DNA from: Martinezella lusitana
GTDB lineage: Bacteria > Pseudomonadota > Alphaproteobacteria > Rhizobiales > Rhizobiaceae
Direction: 5' to 3'
Length of the DNA stretch: 64,000 bases
Assembly (NCBI RefSeq): GCF_016901135.1
Contig: NZ_JAFEVL010000073.1
Coordinates: 1 to 64,000, forward strand
A program made the translations under genes and the position numbers. The notes beneath the pieces are model-generated. The model worked only from the letters and a program-made list of their open reading frames with translations. It did no database searches and was not told the DNA's origin. The first letter of the stretch is position 1, and every line of letters starts with the position of its first letter. Below are positions 42,346 through 51,051 of this stretch, in pieces.

Positions 42346-44359
42346 AGAGATGCCCACCCGAAAGCCGCTTGCGATGAAGCTCTTCGGCGTTGGGAAGCGC
42401 GTCCTTCGGAAGGCCGAAGACCTGTCCGGGAAGGATCCGGTCCGGATTGTTGATCTTGTCCTCGTTGGCCAGATAGATCGTCGTGTAGCGCACGCCGGCG
42501 CCATAGATGCGGCGTGATATCTGCCAGAGCGTATCGCCGCGACGGATGATGACGGCATTGGTATCCTGTGAGAGCGGAGCCTGCTCCAGTGTCTTCGGAC
42601 CGCTCTCGTTGGACGAGACCTCCGCATTCGGCTGGGCGGGTGCTGCTTGTGCCGGAGCGGTGATGGCCGCGATCATCTGTTCGAGATTGGGTAGCGCATC
42701 GCCGACCGACTTCGGATCCTTCGGAAGAGCCTGCAATATGGTAAGCGCCTTGAGCGCGGCAGCCGAAGCGTCGGCAGCAATCTTCTTCAGGTCCGCGCTG
42801 GCGCCAATGGCCGGCCGGAATTCCGAAAGCGACTTAAGCGCGATCTCCGTGCCGGAGCGCGCCGCGGCAAGCTGTTCCGCATTCGGCTGCTTGCCGTCTG
42901 TAAACAGGCTCTTCAGCAGTGTGAAAGCCTTGCCGGCACCTTCTCTGAGCTTGGCAAGCTCGCCCTCGTCGAGCGGCACCATGGCCGCGGCCACCGACTG
43001 CGTCTGGGCGCCGGTCGCCGCCGGCGTCTGCGCGGCGACGGTCACCTGATTGCCTTCGGGGCGGGTGAAGTTGACGCTGGTGCGCACGACGACCTTGCCC
43101 GCGCCATCGAGCACGTCGACGCGAATCTTGTGGTCGCCGACAGTGAGCGGCATCACGCCGTCGACGACGAAATGCCCGTCGGCACCGGCGGCGATCTCTC
43201 CGATCAGCTTGTCGTCGGCATAGGCGCGCACCTTGGCGCGGGGCTTCGTGGTGCCGGCAACGAAGATATGGTCGTTTTCGATTTCCACGGCGTTGACCAT
43301 GACATCCGGTTGCCCATCCGTCGCCGTGCCGGCGGCAGGGTTGGCGGATGCCACGGCGCTACCGTCCTGCTGCGGCTTGGCGTCCGATGGATTGCCCTGA
43401 GCATTGGCTGCCGGCGCATTCTGCCCGGCGGCAGTCACGCGGCCCTGCTTGGCCGAGGGAGCCGTGATGATGCGGCTGGCGGTGCCCGGCTTCGACACCA
43501 TGGCGAGCAGCTGCGTCGAATCATCCTTCGGGACGGAAACGGTGGCCACTTCCTCGGAGTTGACGGGCTTGCCGTCTTTGCCGGTCGCGCGCAGCACCAA
43601 CTCGTGATCGCCGGGTGGCAGCGGATTGTCGAGTACCGCGGCAAAGTCGCCGCTGGGACCGACATTGGTCGTGGTTACGACCTTTTCTCCATCGACGATC
43701 TCCAGCTTGGCGTTCGGCTCGGCCGAGCCCGCGATGACGGTGGATCCATCAGGTTCGACACGCAGCACGTCGAACGAGGGGATCAGGGATTTCGCCGCTG
43801 CCTCGGTCGTTGGTGCAGCGCCGCCGGTCAGCGCCGCCAATGCCTTGTCGATTGCAGCGCTGGCCTCGGCCGCGTTTTCGGGAAGTGACTGGACGATGGC
43901 AAGCGCCTTGTTCGCGCCATCCTGTACCTTTGTGACGAGGCCGGTCGCCGTCGCGTCCGTGCCGGCGGGAAGCGCAAAAGCGACGATCGACTGAAGCGCC
44001 GTGATCGCCTTCGTCTTAGCGGCTGAGAAGATATCCTGGCTCGGCGTCGTGCCATCCTTGAACAGCGCCTTGAGATCGGCAAGCGACGCCGTCGCGGCAC
44101 CCGTCAGATCGGTAAGCTTTTTGGCGAGATCGGCCGTGTTGGCGGCGTTCGACACCGCATTCTGCGTCGACTGAGCTGTGTCGCCAGCCTTTTGCGCATT
44201 ATCCTCGATTGTATTCTTCACCGTGTTGCTGGCCTGATTGACCGCATCGCCGATCGGTTTCTTGTCACCGTTGATGCGCGGCATCACGAAAAAGACCATC
44301 AATATGGTCGCAATTACCAGCACCAACAGAGCCAGCCAACCGGCACGGTTCTTCATCAT
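42344..44359 (-). CDS. Large membrane-anchored LysM protein with Ig-like and helical modules
   Basis: 671 residues. N-terminal membrane anchor (about 7-26), then module order: helical segment (about 91-180), Ig-like sandwich (about 205-275), low-complexity Gln/Pro linker, second Ig-like sandwich (about 358-432), second helical segment (about 464-570), and C-terminal LysM (603-651, IIRRGDTLWQISRRIYG...LPGQVFGLPKD). The two helical segments align with each other (LFKDGTTPS... versus LFTDGKQPN...). The LysM domain should bind peptidoglycan, so the protein is periplasmic. Function unknown. Confidence 0.8.
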   Translation of the reverse strand: MMKNRAGWLALLVLVIATILMVFFVMPRINGDKKPIGDAVNQASNTVKNTIEDNAQKAGDTAQSTQNAVSNAANTADLAKKLTDLTGAATASLADLKALFKDGTTPSQDIFSAAKTKAITALQSIVAFALPAGTDATATGLVTKVQDGANKALAIVQSLPENAAEASAAIDKALAALTGGAAPTTEAAAKSLIPSFDVLRVEPDGSTVIAGSAEPNAKLEIVDGEKVVTTTNVGPSGDFAAVLDNPLPPGDHELVLRATGKDGKPVNSEEVATVSVPKDDSTQLLAMVSKPGTASRIITAPSAKQGRVTAAGQNAPAANAQGNPSDAKPQQDGSAVASANPAAGTATDGQPDVMVNAVEIENDHIFVAGTTKPRAKVRAYADDKLIGEIAAGADGHFVVDGVMPLTVGDHKIRVDVLDGAGKVVVRTSVNFTRPEGNQVTVAAQTPAATGAQTQSVAAAMVPLDEGELAKLREGAGKAFTLLKSLFTDGKQPNAEQLAAARSGTEIALKSLSEFRPAIGASADLKKIAADASAAALKALTILQALPKDPKSVGDALPNLEQMIAAITAPAQAAPAQPNAEVSSNESGPKTLEQAPLSQDTNAVIIRRGDTLWQISRRIYGAGVRYTTIYLANEDKINNPDRILPGQVFGLPKDALPNAEELHRKRLSGGHL

Positions 44360-44514
44360 TATTTATCTCCAGGCGGCGAAGTCGTCGCAACTCCTGAAAT
44401 TGCTAGCGATTTCGCCTGTTTTTACAAGCTTTCTAAGCCATTTTCGCATGTCCGGGCACAAGTTTTCCTTCGAAAAATCTTGACTGAGCATTTGCAGCAT
44501 AGTTGTTTGCATCC

Positions 44515-45138
44515 ATGACCGACGATTCTGCGCCAATTCGATCCATTTGCGTTTATTGCGGCTCAAGGCCCGGGCGCGATTCTTCCTACATGGCTGCCGG
44601 CCGCGAGCTGGGCAAAAGCATAGCCGAGAACGGCTTGCGCCTGGTCTATGGCGGCGGAACGAAGGGCATCATGGGCGCTGTCGCAAGTGGTGTGCTCTCG
44701 CACGGCGGTCAGGTCACCGGCATCATTCCGGAATTTCTCGTCGACATGGAAGCGACGCGCCATTCGCTCGGTCAACTGGACGAGCTTATCATAACGCCAG
44801 ACATGCATGCGCGCAAACATGGCATGTTCGAACGCGCCGACGCCTTCGTGGCGCTGCCGGGCGGTATCGGCACTTTGGAGGAGATCGTCGAGATCATGAC
44901 CTGGGGCCAGCTCGGCCGTCATGAAAAGCCGATGGTCTTCGCCAATATCAATGGTTTCTGGGATCCGATGATGGAGCTCATCCGCCATATGACGGAGGAA
45001 GGCTTCGTTCACACCGCCCATCGTGTCCAGCCGCTGGTCATCGACAAGATCGCCGACATCATTCCGGCCATCCGCAAGCACGCCGCTGAAACGCAAGGCG
45101 ACCGCGGCGGTGAAGAGGCGGTCATTTCCAAGCTCTGA
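44515..45138 (+). CDS. LOG-family nucleoside 5'-monophosphate phosphoribohydrolase
   Basis: 207 residues from ATG 44515. Family motifs GGGTKGIMG near 46-54 and PGGIGTLEE at 115-123 are complete. LOG proteins release the base from cytokinin-type riboside monophosphates or related AMP-derived substrates; in bacteria the natural substrate is often unclear. The C-terminal ~12 residues are polar. Isolated transcription unit, convergent with rarD. Confidence 0.93.
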   Translation: MTDDSAPIRSICVYCGSRPGRDSSYMAAGRELGKSIAENGLRLVYGGGTKGIMGAVASGVLSHGGQVTGIIPEFLVDMEATRHSLGQLDELIITPDMHARKHGMFERADAFVALPGGIGTLEEIVEIMTWGQLGRHEKPMVFANINGFWDPMMELIRHMTEEGFVHTAHRVQPLVIDKIADIIPAIRKHAAETQGDRGGEEAVISKL

Positions 45139-45166
45139 AGGGCGCCAGCAACTGCCGCCCATTCCG

Positions 45167-46078
45167 TCAGCGAGCGCGGCTCCGCCTCAACATCGACCAG
45201 CTGTAAAGCGCCAGACCGGCCCAGATCAGCGAGAAGGCGATCATCTGTGTCGTTCCGAAGGGTTCCTTGAACAGGAAGACGGCAATCAGGAAGACCATCG
45301 TCGGCACGATGTATTGCATGATTCCGACGGTGGACAGCTTCAGGAGCTTCGCGCCGTTCGCAAAGATCATCAGCGGCAGGGCGGTGATCAGGCCGCATCC
45401 AAGCAGGAGTGCTGTATCGGTAAGGCCCGTGCGATAAAGGTGGCCTTCGCCGCGCGCCTCCAGATAGACGATGTAGAGCGTCGCCGGGATGCAGAGAAGC
45501 AGCACTTCGAGGAAGAAGCCCTGATTGGCGCCGACCGACAGCGTTTTGCGGAAGAAGCCGTAGAAGCCCCAGGAGAAGGTCAGCGTTAACGCGACCCAGG
45601 GCAGGGTCCCCGCTTCGATGGTGAGGATGACGACGGCTGCCGCAGCCAGTCCGATCGCGACGATCTGCACCGGGGCCATCTTTTCCTTCAGCAGCAGCGA
45701 GCCGAGCGCGATGCTGAACAGCGGGTTGATGAAGTAACCGAGCGCCGCATCGAGCGAATGGCCGGCGCCGATCGCCCAGACATAGGTCCCCCAATTGATG
45801 GTCACAAGTGTCGCGGTCAGCGACGCCATTGCGACGGTGCGCGGATTGCTGAGCGCCGCCTTCACGTCACCCATGCGGCCGAGCGCCAACAGCACGGCGC
45901 CCGCGACGGGGATGGACCAGAGGATGCGATGGGCGATGACTTCCATCGCCGGGATATGCGCCAGCGCCTTCATGTAGAGCGGCAGAACGCCCCACATGAG
46001 ATAGGCCGTCAGCACGAAGCCGAACCCACGTGCACTGTCTTCGTTCTTGATCTCAGGGGCGACCGTATCGGTGGCCAT
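45167..46078 (-). CDS. rarD: RarD-type EamA transporter
   Basis: 303 residues from ATG 46078 (MATDTVAPEI). Ten predicted membrane spans and the RarD-like start FVLTAYLMWGVLPLYMKAL, with FINPLFSIALG and PTMVFLIAVFLFKEP in the repeats. Members of the drug/metabolite superfamily exporting small molecules; the substrate is uncertain. A longer in-frame start at 46147 is less likely. Confidence 0.88.
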   Translation of the reverse strand: MATDTVAPEIKNEDSARGFGFVLTAYLMWGVLPLYMKALAHIPAMEVIAHRILWSIPVAGAVLLALGRMGDVKAALSNPRTVAMASLTATLVTINWGTYVWAIGAGHSLDAALGYFINPLFSIALGSLLLKEKMAPVQIVAIGLAAAAVVILTIEAGTLPWVALTLTFSWGFYGFFRKTLSVGANQGFFLEVLLLCIPATLYIVYLEARGEGHLYRTGLTDTALLLGCGLITALPLMIFANGAKLLKLSTVGIMQYIVPTMVFLIAVFLFKEPFGTTQMIAFSLIWAGLALYSWSMLRRSRAR

Positions 46079-46224
46079 GAATGTTTCCCGCCATATTCTG
46101 TTCTTTGAGACGGGATTACTCCAATGCGGGTGATGTGGCCAATTCATTTCCTTGACGGCATCGTCAAGGTTTTTGATGTCTTGCGAGCGACTGTAAAATT
46201 TCCAACCTAGATATCAGTCAGCTA

Positions 46225-46785
46225 TTAGTCCCGCTTTGTTCGCCACTGCTCTTGAATGATTTGGACCGCGGACGGCTCATCCTCTAAAACGGCGTTCTCG
46301 AACCACATCCCTCTCCCAGAGAAGATTTCTATTCTCTGCGTTTTTGCTTTCAGGAATTTGGAGAACTTCTTATAAAAGGATTTTAGTTCTGCTGGCGGAT
46401 CAATATAAATTCCGCTCTTTTCAACAAAAAAACTAGTGTATCCCATCGAAACTATAAATATGTTTCTCGCAAAGTAATTCTTATTATTTGCCGATAACCT
46501 TAGATGTCCCTTACCGTCAAGGATGCCTACGCAAAATATCTTTCCCATATAGGTATTGTCGATTTCCTTAATTATAAAGTCGTCATCGGCAAAAGATGGA
46601 TGTTTAAAATAGAAGGAAATTGCGCCTTTCTCTAAATCGATCAAGGCATTGTCGATATCTGATACGGTCTTGTTCGCGTTCTTCTCGTCGCCGGTACGCA
46701 CGACATGGCATCCCTCGGAATATAAGAAGCTAATAGCATCATGAAGGCGTTGTTTCGATAATACAAATTCTGTTGTCGCTGCCAT
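46225..46785 (-). CDS. AT-rich orphan protein of unknown function
   Basis: 186 residues with base composition much richer in A+T than any neighbour (for example 46380-46560) and frequent AT-ending codons. Lysine- and phenylalanine-rich, no signal peptide or membrane span, no recognised domain. Residues about 150-170 include a GRGMWFEN segment. It is probably recently acquired. The start is the first Met (MAATTEFVL). No mobile-element gene is adjacent. Confidence 0.7.
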   Translation of the reverse strand: MAATTEFVLSKQRLHDAISFLYSEGCHVVRTGDEKNANKTVSDIDNALIDLEKGAISFYFKHPSFADDDFIIKEIDNTYMGKIFCVGILDGKGHLRLSANNKNYFARNIFIVSMGYTSFFVEKSGIYIDPPAELKSFYKKFSKFLKAKTQRIEIFSGRGMWFENAVLEDEPSAVQIIQEQWRTKRD

Positions 46786-46950
46786 ACGTCGTCCGTGTGT
46801 TGGTAAATATTCAACTTCAGATCCAGCATTCGACGGATCGAATTAGTGAGGGATGCTTTAGCGATTCAGATGTTGCAGATGAACTCGCAGAGTATAATGC
46901 TCTTGCGGAGCTTCAAACTGCTGCAGGAGCCGTCCGGTCGCAACCATGCT

Positions 46951-48567
46951 CTACTCCGCCGCGATCTTGCCTGCCATATGCCGGTTCTTCATCAGCTTGT
47001 AGATGACGGAATCCATCAGCGCCTGGAACGAGGCGTCGATGATGTTTTCCGAAACTCCGACCGTCCACCAGCGCACGCCGTCGCTGTCGGTGGATTCGAT
47101 CAGGACGCGGGTTATGGCCTCCGTGCCGCCGTTGAGGATACGCACCTTGAAGTCGGCAAGCTCCAGATCGTCGATCTCGTGCTGGTATTTGCCGAAATTC
47201 TTGCGCAGCGCCAGGTCGAGCGCGTTGACCGGGCCATCGCCTTCGGCGACCGACATGATGGTCTGGCCGTCGATGATGATCTTGACCACCGCTTCCGAGA
47301 CGATCTTCACCCGGCCGTGGGAGTCGAAGCGACGCTCGACCATCACACGGAAGCCGTCGATCGCGAAGAATTCCGGAATGGTGCCGAGCGTGCGTCGCGC
47401 CAGCAGCTCGAAGCTGGCATCCGCGCCTTCGTAAGCGTAGCCCGTGGCTTCCCGTTCCTTGACGATCTGGATCAGCTGGTCGAGCTTGGGATCGTCCTTG
47501 CCGACCTCGATGCCACGGCGCTTCAGCGCGTTGATGAAGTTCGACTTGCCACCCTGGTCGGAAACCATGACCTTTCGGAAGTTGCCGACGCTTTCAGGCG
47601 GCACATGTTCGTAGGTGCGCGGGTCCTTGAGCAGGGCCGAGGCATGGATGCCGGCCTTGGTGGCAAAGGCCGAGGCGCCGACATAGGGGGCCTGGTGGTC
47701 CGGCGAGCGGTTCAGCAATTCGTCGAAGGCGTGCGAAAGGCTGGTGAGCCCGACGAGCCGCTCGGCATCGATCGTCGTTTCGAAGCGCTCGCTATAGGCG
47801 CGTTTCAATGCCAGCGTCGGGATCAACGTGATCAGATTGGCGTTGCCGCAGCGCTCGCCGATACCATTCAGCGTGCCCTGGATCTGCCGCACGCCGGCCT
47901 CGACGGCGGCAAGCGAATTGGCAACCGCTTGGCCGGTGTCGTTATGGGCATGGATCCCAAGACAGTGTCCCGGAACGCCGCAGGCGATGACGGCTTCGAC
48001 GATGGCGCGGATTTCCGGCGGCTGCGAGCCGCCATTGGTATCGCAGAGCACCACCCAGCGCGCACCCGCCTCATAGGCCGTCTTGGCGCAAGCGAGCGCA
48101 TAGGTCGGATTGGCCTTGTAGCCATCGAAGAAGTGCTCGCAGTCTACAAGGGCTTCCTTGCCGGCGTTGACGGCAGCCTTGACGCTCTCGGCGATGCTTT
48201 CGAGATTTTCCTCGTTCGTGCAGCCGAGCGCCACCTTGACGTGATAGTCCCAACTCTTGGCCACAAAACAGATTGCGTCCGCCTTCGCCTGCAATAGCCT
48301 GGCAAGGCCGGGATCGTTGGAGGCGGAAATGCCGGCGCGCTTGGTCATGCCGAAGGCGACGAAGGCGGCAGATTTCGTGCGCTTCTCGTCGAAGAAGGCC
48401 GTGTCGGTTGGGTTGGCGCCGGGATAGCCGCCCTCGACGTAATCCAGGCCGAACTCGTCCAGCATGGTCGCAATGGCAATCTTGTCCTCGACGGAAAAGT
48501 CGATGCCGGGCGTCTGCTGGCCATCGCGGAGCGTCGTGTCGAAGAGATAGATTTTTTCGCGTGTCAT
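46951..48567 (-). CDS. cimA: (R)-citramalate synthase
   Basis: 538 residues. The HMGL-type barrel begins IYLFDTTLRDGQQTPGIDFS (DTTLRDG motif with the catalytic Arg-Asp), continues with VEGGYPG and LCDTNGG, and a C-terminal LeuA-like regulatory domain (from about 370) follows. The CimA-type start and length distinguish it from leuA-like isopropylmalate synthase. It makes citramalate from acetyl-CoA and pyruvate for isoleucine synthesis. An upstream palindrome lies at 48610-48635. Confidence 0.93.
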   Translation of the reverse strand: MTREKIYLFDTTLRDGQQTPGIDFSVEDKIAIATMLDEFGLDYVEGGYPGANPTDTAFFDEKRTKSAAFVAFGMTKRAGISASNDPGLARLLQAKADAICFVAKSWDYHVKVALGCTNEENLESIAESVKAAVNAGKEALVDCEHFFDGYKANPTYALACAKTAYEAGARWVVLCDTNGGSQPPEIRAIVEAVIACGVPGHCLGIHAHNDTGQAVANSLAAVEAGVRQIQGTLNGIGERCGNANLITLIPTLALKRAYSERFETTIDAERLVGLTSLSHAFDELLNRSPDHQAPYVGASAFATKAGIHASALLKDPRTYEHVPPESVGNFRKVMVSDQGGKSNFINALKRRGIEVGKDDPKLDQLIQIVKEREATGYAYEGADASFELLARRTLGTIPEFFAIDGFRVMVERRFDSHGRVKIVSEAVVKIIIDGQTIMSVAEGDGPVNALDLALRKNFGKYQHEIDDLELADFKVRILNGGTEAITRVLIESTDSDGVRWWTVGVSENIIDASFQALMDSVIYKLMKNRHMAGKIAAE

Positions 48568-48609
48568 ACTGTTTCCTCCGGCGAGCCGGTTTCTTCTTGC
48601 TCAGTCGCT

Positions 48610-48635
48610 CCCTCTCCCCGTCAACGGGGAGAGGG
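48610..48635. repeat. Palindromic unit (CCCTCTCCCCG / CGGGGAGAGGG)
   Basis: Perfect 11-base stem with tetraloop TCAA (48610-48620 / 48625-48635), followed by GGCTGGGGTGAGGGGC. Resembles the dispersed C-rich palindromes common between genes in alphaproteobacteria. It lies between the pip stop and the cimA start. A degenerate relative is near 52639-52660. Confidence 0.6.
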
Positions 48636-48658
48636 CTGGGGTGAGGGGCCTTCCGAGG

Positions 48659-49618
48659 TCAGACTTTCCCAGCAAACTTATCCGTTGCCCGGATAAGCTG
48701 GTCCAAGATCCCCGGTTCGGACGAGGCATGGCCCGCGCCCTCGATCAGATGAAACTCCGCCTTGAGCCAGGCCTTGTGCAGCGCCCAGGCATATTTTGCC
48801 GGGCAGGGCATGTCGTAGCGCCCATGGACGATGACGCCGGGAATGTCCTTCAGTTTGCGCGCATCGCGCAGGAGCTGACCTTCCTCGAGCCAGCCGGCAT
48901 TGACGAAGAAGTGGTTCTCGATACGCGCGAATGCATGCGCATATTCCGCGTCCTCGAACTGGAGGCTGACGGACGGTTCCGGCAGCAGCGTGATCGTCTC
49001 GCCTTCCCAGATCGACCATGCCTTGGCGGCCTCCAGACGGGCGGCCTTGTTCGGATGCGTCAACAGGCGATGGTAAGCGGCCATCATCTCATGGCGCTCG
49101 TCCGGCGGGATCGGCGCGACGAACCGTTCCCACTTGTCGGGGAACATCTCCGAGACCCCAAACTGATAATACCAGTCGAGCTCGGCCCTCGTAAGCGTGT
49201 AGATGCCGCGCACGACCAGCTCCGAAACCCGCTCCAGATGCGTCTCGGCATAGGCGAGCGCCAGCGTCGAGCCCCAGGAGCCGCCGAAGACAAGCCATTT
49301 CTCCACGCCGGCCATTTCGCGAAGCCGCTCGATATCATCAACCAGATGCCAGGTCGTGTTGGCCTCAAGGCCGGCATGCGGCGTCGATCGTCCGCAGCCG
49401 CGCTGGTCGAACAAGGTCACGTCGTAAAGCGCCGGATCGAACACGCGGCGATGGCTCGGCGAGATACCGCCGCCCGGACCGCCATGCAGGAAGACCGCCG
49501 GCTTGGCGCCGGGCGTTCCCACGCGCTCCCAATAGATGACATGCCCATCACCGACATCGAGATGGCCGGAAGCATAGGGTTCGATTTCCGGATAGAACGA
49601 CCGCAGTATCTCCGTCAT
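48659..49618 (-). CDS. pip: Proline iminopeptidase
   Basis: 319 residues. Alpha/beta-hydrolase with the family oxyanion sequence HGGPGGG (45-51), DQRGCGRSTPH near 71, and Ser114 in GGSWGS as nucleophile; catalytic His near the C-terminus (GAGHA). It removes N-terminal proline from peptides. Its start overlaps the stop of the next upstream gene (ATGA), coupling it to the GFA gene. Confidence 0.94.
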   Translation of the reverse strand: MTEILRSFYPEIEPYASGHLDVGDGHVIYWERVGTPGAKPAVFLHGGPGGGISPSHRRVFDPALYDVTLFDQRGCGRSTPHAGLEANTTWHLVDDIERLREMAGVEKWLVFGGSWGSTLALAYAETHLERVSELVVRGIYTLTRAELDWYYQFGVSEMFPDKWERFVAPIPPDERHEMMAAYHRLLTHPNKAARLEAAKAWSIWEGETITLLPEPSVSLQFEDAEYAHAFARIENHFFVNAGWLEEGQLLRDARKLKDIPGVIVHGRYDMPCPAKYAWALHKAWLKAEFHLIEGAGHASSEPGILDQLIRATDKFAGKV

Positions 49619-50091
49619 ATTTTCAGTCCCTCGGCCGGCCAGACGTCCGTATCGTGATCGGGATGCTGGAAGGAAATGATCCGCTCCTGCTGGGCATAGA
49701 AATCAGGATCCTGATGCACGGGCTTCTCGAAGATGGTCTCCACCCAGGGCAACCGCGAGGCATGGTTCACCTGGATCTGCGGCGCGAGATCGTCGCGCTC
49801 GTCGAAGGTTCCGATGGCAAGCTCCAGGCCGCCGGGATGGCGATAGGTCATCGGCGTGCCGCAGTTCTTGCAGAAGCCGCGGTCGATGTTCACGGAAGAC
49901 TGGAAATAGGTCGGCTCGCCGCGGGTCCATTCAAAACCATCGTCAGGCGCCGTGACGAGGGCGGAGAAGAAGCTGCCGAACTGCTTCTGGCACATGCGGC
50001 AATGGCAGATCGATGGGCGACCGAGCTCGCCGCGAATGCGAAACCGCACCGCGCCGCATTGGCATCCTCCGCTTCTGGTGACTTCAGTCAT
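49615..50091 (-). CDS. GFA/CENP-V-like zinc protein, first of three
   Basis: 158 residues from ATG 50091. Zinc-binding Cys pattern of the GFA fold: GGCQCGAVRF (10, 12), CHCRMCQK (29, 31, 34) and FCKNCGTP (~77, 80). The tail reads QHPDHDTDVWPAEG. Members are glutathione-dependent formaldehyde-activating-like or related thiol-zinc enzymes; the substrate is unknown. It overlaps the pip start by 4 bases. Part of a three-gene tandem array. Confidence 0.85.
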   Translation of the reverse strand: MTEVTRSGGCQCGAVRFRIRGELGRPSICHCRMCQKQFGSFFSALVTAPDDGFEWTRGEPTYFQSSVNIDRGFCKNCGTPMTYRHPGGLELAIGTFDERDDLAPQIQVNHASRLPWVETIFEKPVHQDPDFYAQQERIISFQHPDHDTDVWPAEGLKI

Positions 50092-50575
50092 GGCGCTTCT
50101 CCTGTGGCCAGGTTGAGGTATCGTGATCGGGATGTTGATGGTTGGATAGCCGGATCGACGAAGCGCGATCGGAGCCATCTTCATCCGGTTCCATCGGCAA
50201 CACATCCAGCGCGTGGAACCACGGCATCTTTGCCGCAGGGTTCGATTGCGCGACAGGCTGGACCGCCATCGGCTCATCCAGCGAGCCAAGCGTGACATTG
50301 ATGAAATCCGTGCCCGGAATATCATAGAACAATGGCGTGCCGCAGGTGCCGCAAAAGCCACGGCGCACAAGATCGGACGAATGAAACCATGAAGGTTCGC
50401 CGCGCGTCAGTTCGAAGTCGGCGCGTTTAGCGCTGCCCAGCGGCAGGGCGTAATTGCCTGATGCTTTCTGGCACATGCGGCAATGGCAGAGATGCGGATA
50501 GCCGAGCGCGCCGGCGGTGCGATAGCGAACCGCGCCGCATTGGCATCCACCGCTATATCCCGCCGTCATCGTCAT
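50084..50575 (-). CDS. GFA/CENP-V-like zinc protein, second of three
   Basis: 163 residues from ATG 50575, which overlaps the stop of the next upstream gene; other start choices at 50596 are weaker. Cys pattern GGCQCGAVRY, CHCRMCQK, GFCGTCGTP. The tail QHPDHDTSTWPQEK is shared with its neighbours. Same family as the other two, with a different central segment. Its 3' end overlaps the next gene by 8 bases. Confidence 0.84.
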   Translation of the reverse strand: MTMTAGYSGGCQCGAVRYRTAGALGYPHLCHCRMCQKASGNYALPLGSAKRADFELTRGEPSWFHSSDLVRRGFCGTCGTPLFYDIPGTDFINVTLGSLDEPMAVQPVAQSNPAAKMPWFHALDVLPMEPDEDGSDRASSIRLSNHQHPDHDTSTWPQEKRHD

Positions 50576-51051
50576 TGACCGGTCTCCGCTGGCCATGCTG
50601 CCGTATCGTGGTCCGGGTGCTGGTACGACACAAGCTCCAGCACGAAGGGCGCCTGTTCCGCATCTTCTTCTGTCCTGTGTCCCGGCAGCAGATGCAGCCG
50701 GTCGACGAAATCGATCTTGGCTTCCGTGCCGTACTGGACGACGGGCGGCAGCTGCGAGGGATCGTCGAAGGCACCGGCCGCCACCGCCACGCCATCCGGC
50801 GCCTCATAGGTCAGCGGCGTGCCGCAATCTCCGCAGAAGCCGCGCTTGACGTAGTTGGAGGACTGGAACGTTTTCCGCTCTCCGCGTGTCCAGGTGAGCT
50901 CGCCGCCGCGGGTCGAGACCAACGGCGCGTAATAGGCGCCGAAGGCCTTCTGACACATGCGGCAATGACAGATGGAGGCATCCTTCAGCTCGCCCCGCAC
51001 CTGGAAGCGAACCGCACCGCACTGACAGCCGCCTGTGTAGGTCGCACTCAC
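50572..51051 (-). CDS. GFA/CENP-V-like zinc protein, third of three
   Basis: 159 residues from a GTG at 51051 that overlaps the cysS stop (GTGA) and has GGGAGG upstream; an ATG at 51066 is possible. Cys pattern GGCQCGAVRF, CHCRMCQK, GFCGDCGTP, with tail QHPDHDTAAWPAET. All three genes and cysS are joined by overlapping stops, so they are one transcription unit. Confidence 0.84.
   Translation of the reverse strand: MSATYTGGCQCGAVRFQVRGELKDASICHCRMCQKAFGAYYAPLVSTRGGELTWTRGERKTFQSSNYVKRGFCGDCGTPLTYEAPDGVAVAAGAFDDPSQLPPVVQYGTEAKIDFVDRLHLLPGHRTEEDAEQAPFVLELVSYQHPDHDTAAWPAETGQ

Noticed and set aside
42209..42517. 102-residue frame
   Set aside because: Runs through the RIME-like repeat and antisense to the LysM gene.
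46846..48297. 483-residue plus-strand frame
   Set aside because: Antisense shadow of cimA; high-GC genes leave long open frames on the other strand. The same applies to the long frames opposite rsh, dnaB, purF, radA and the ABC gene.
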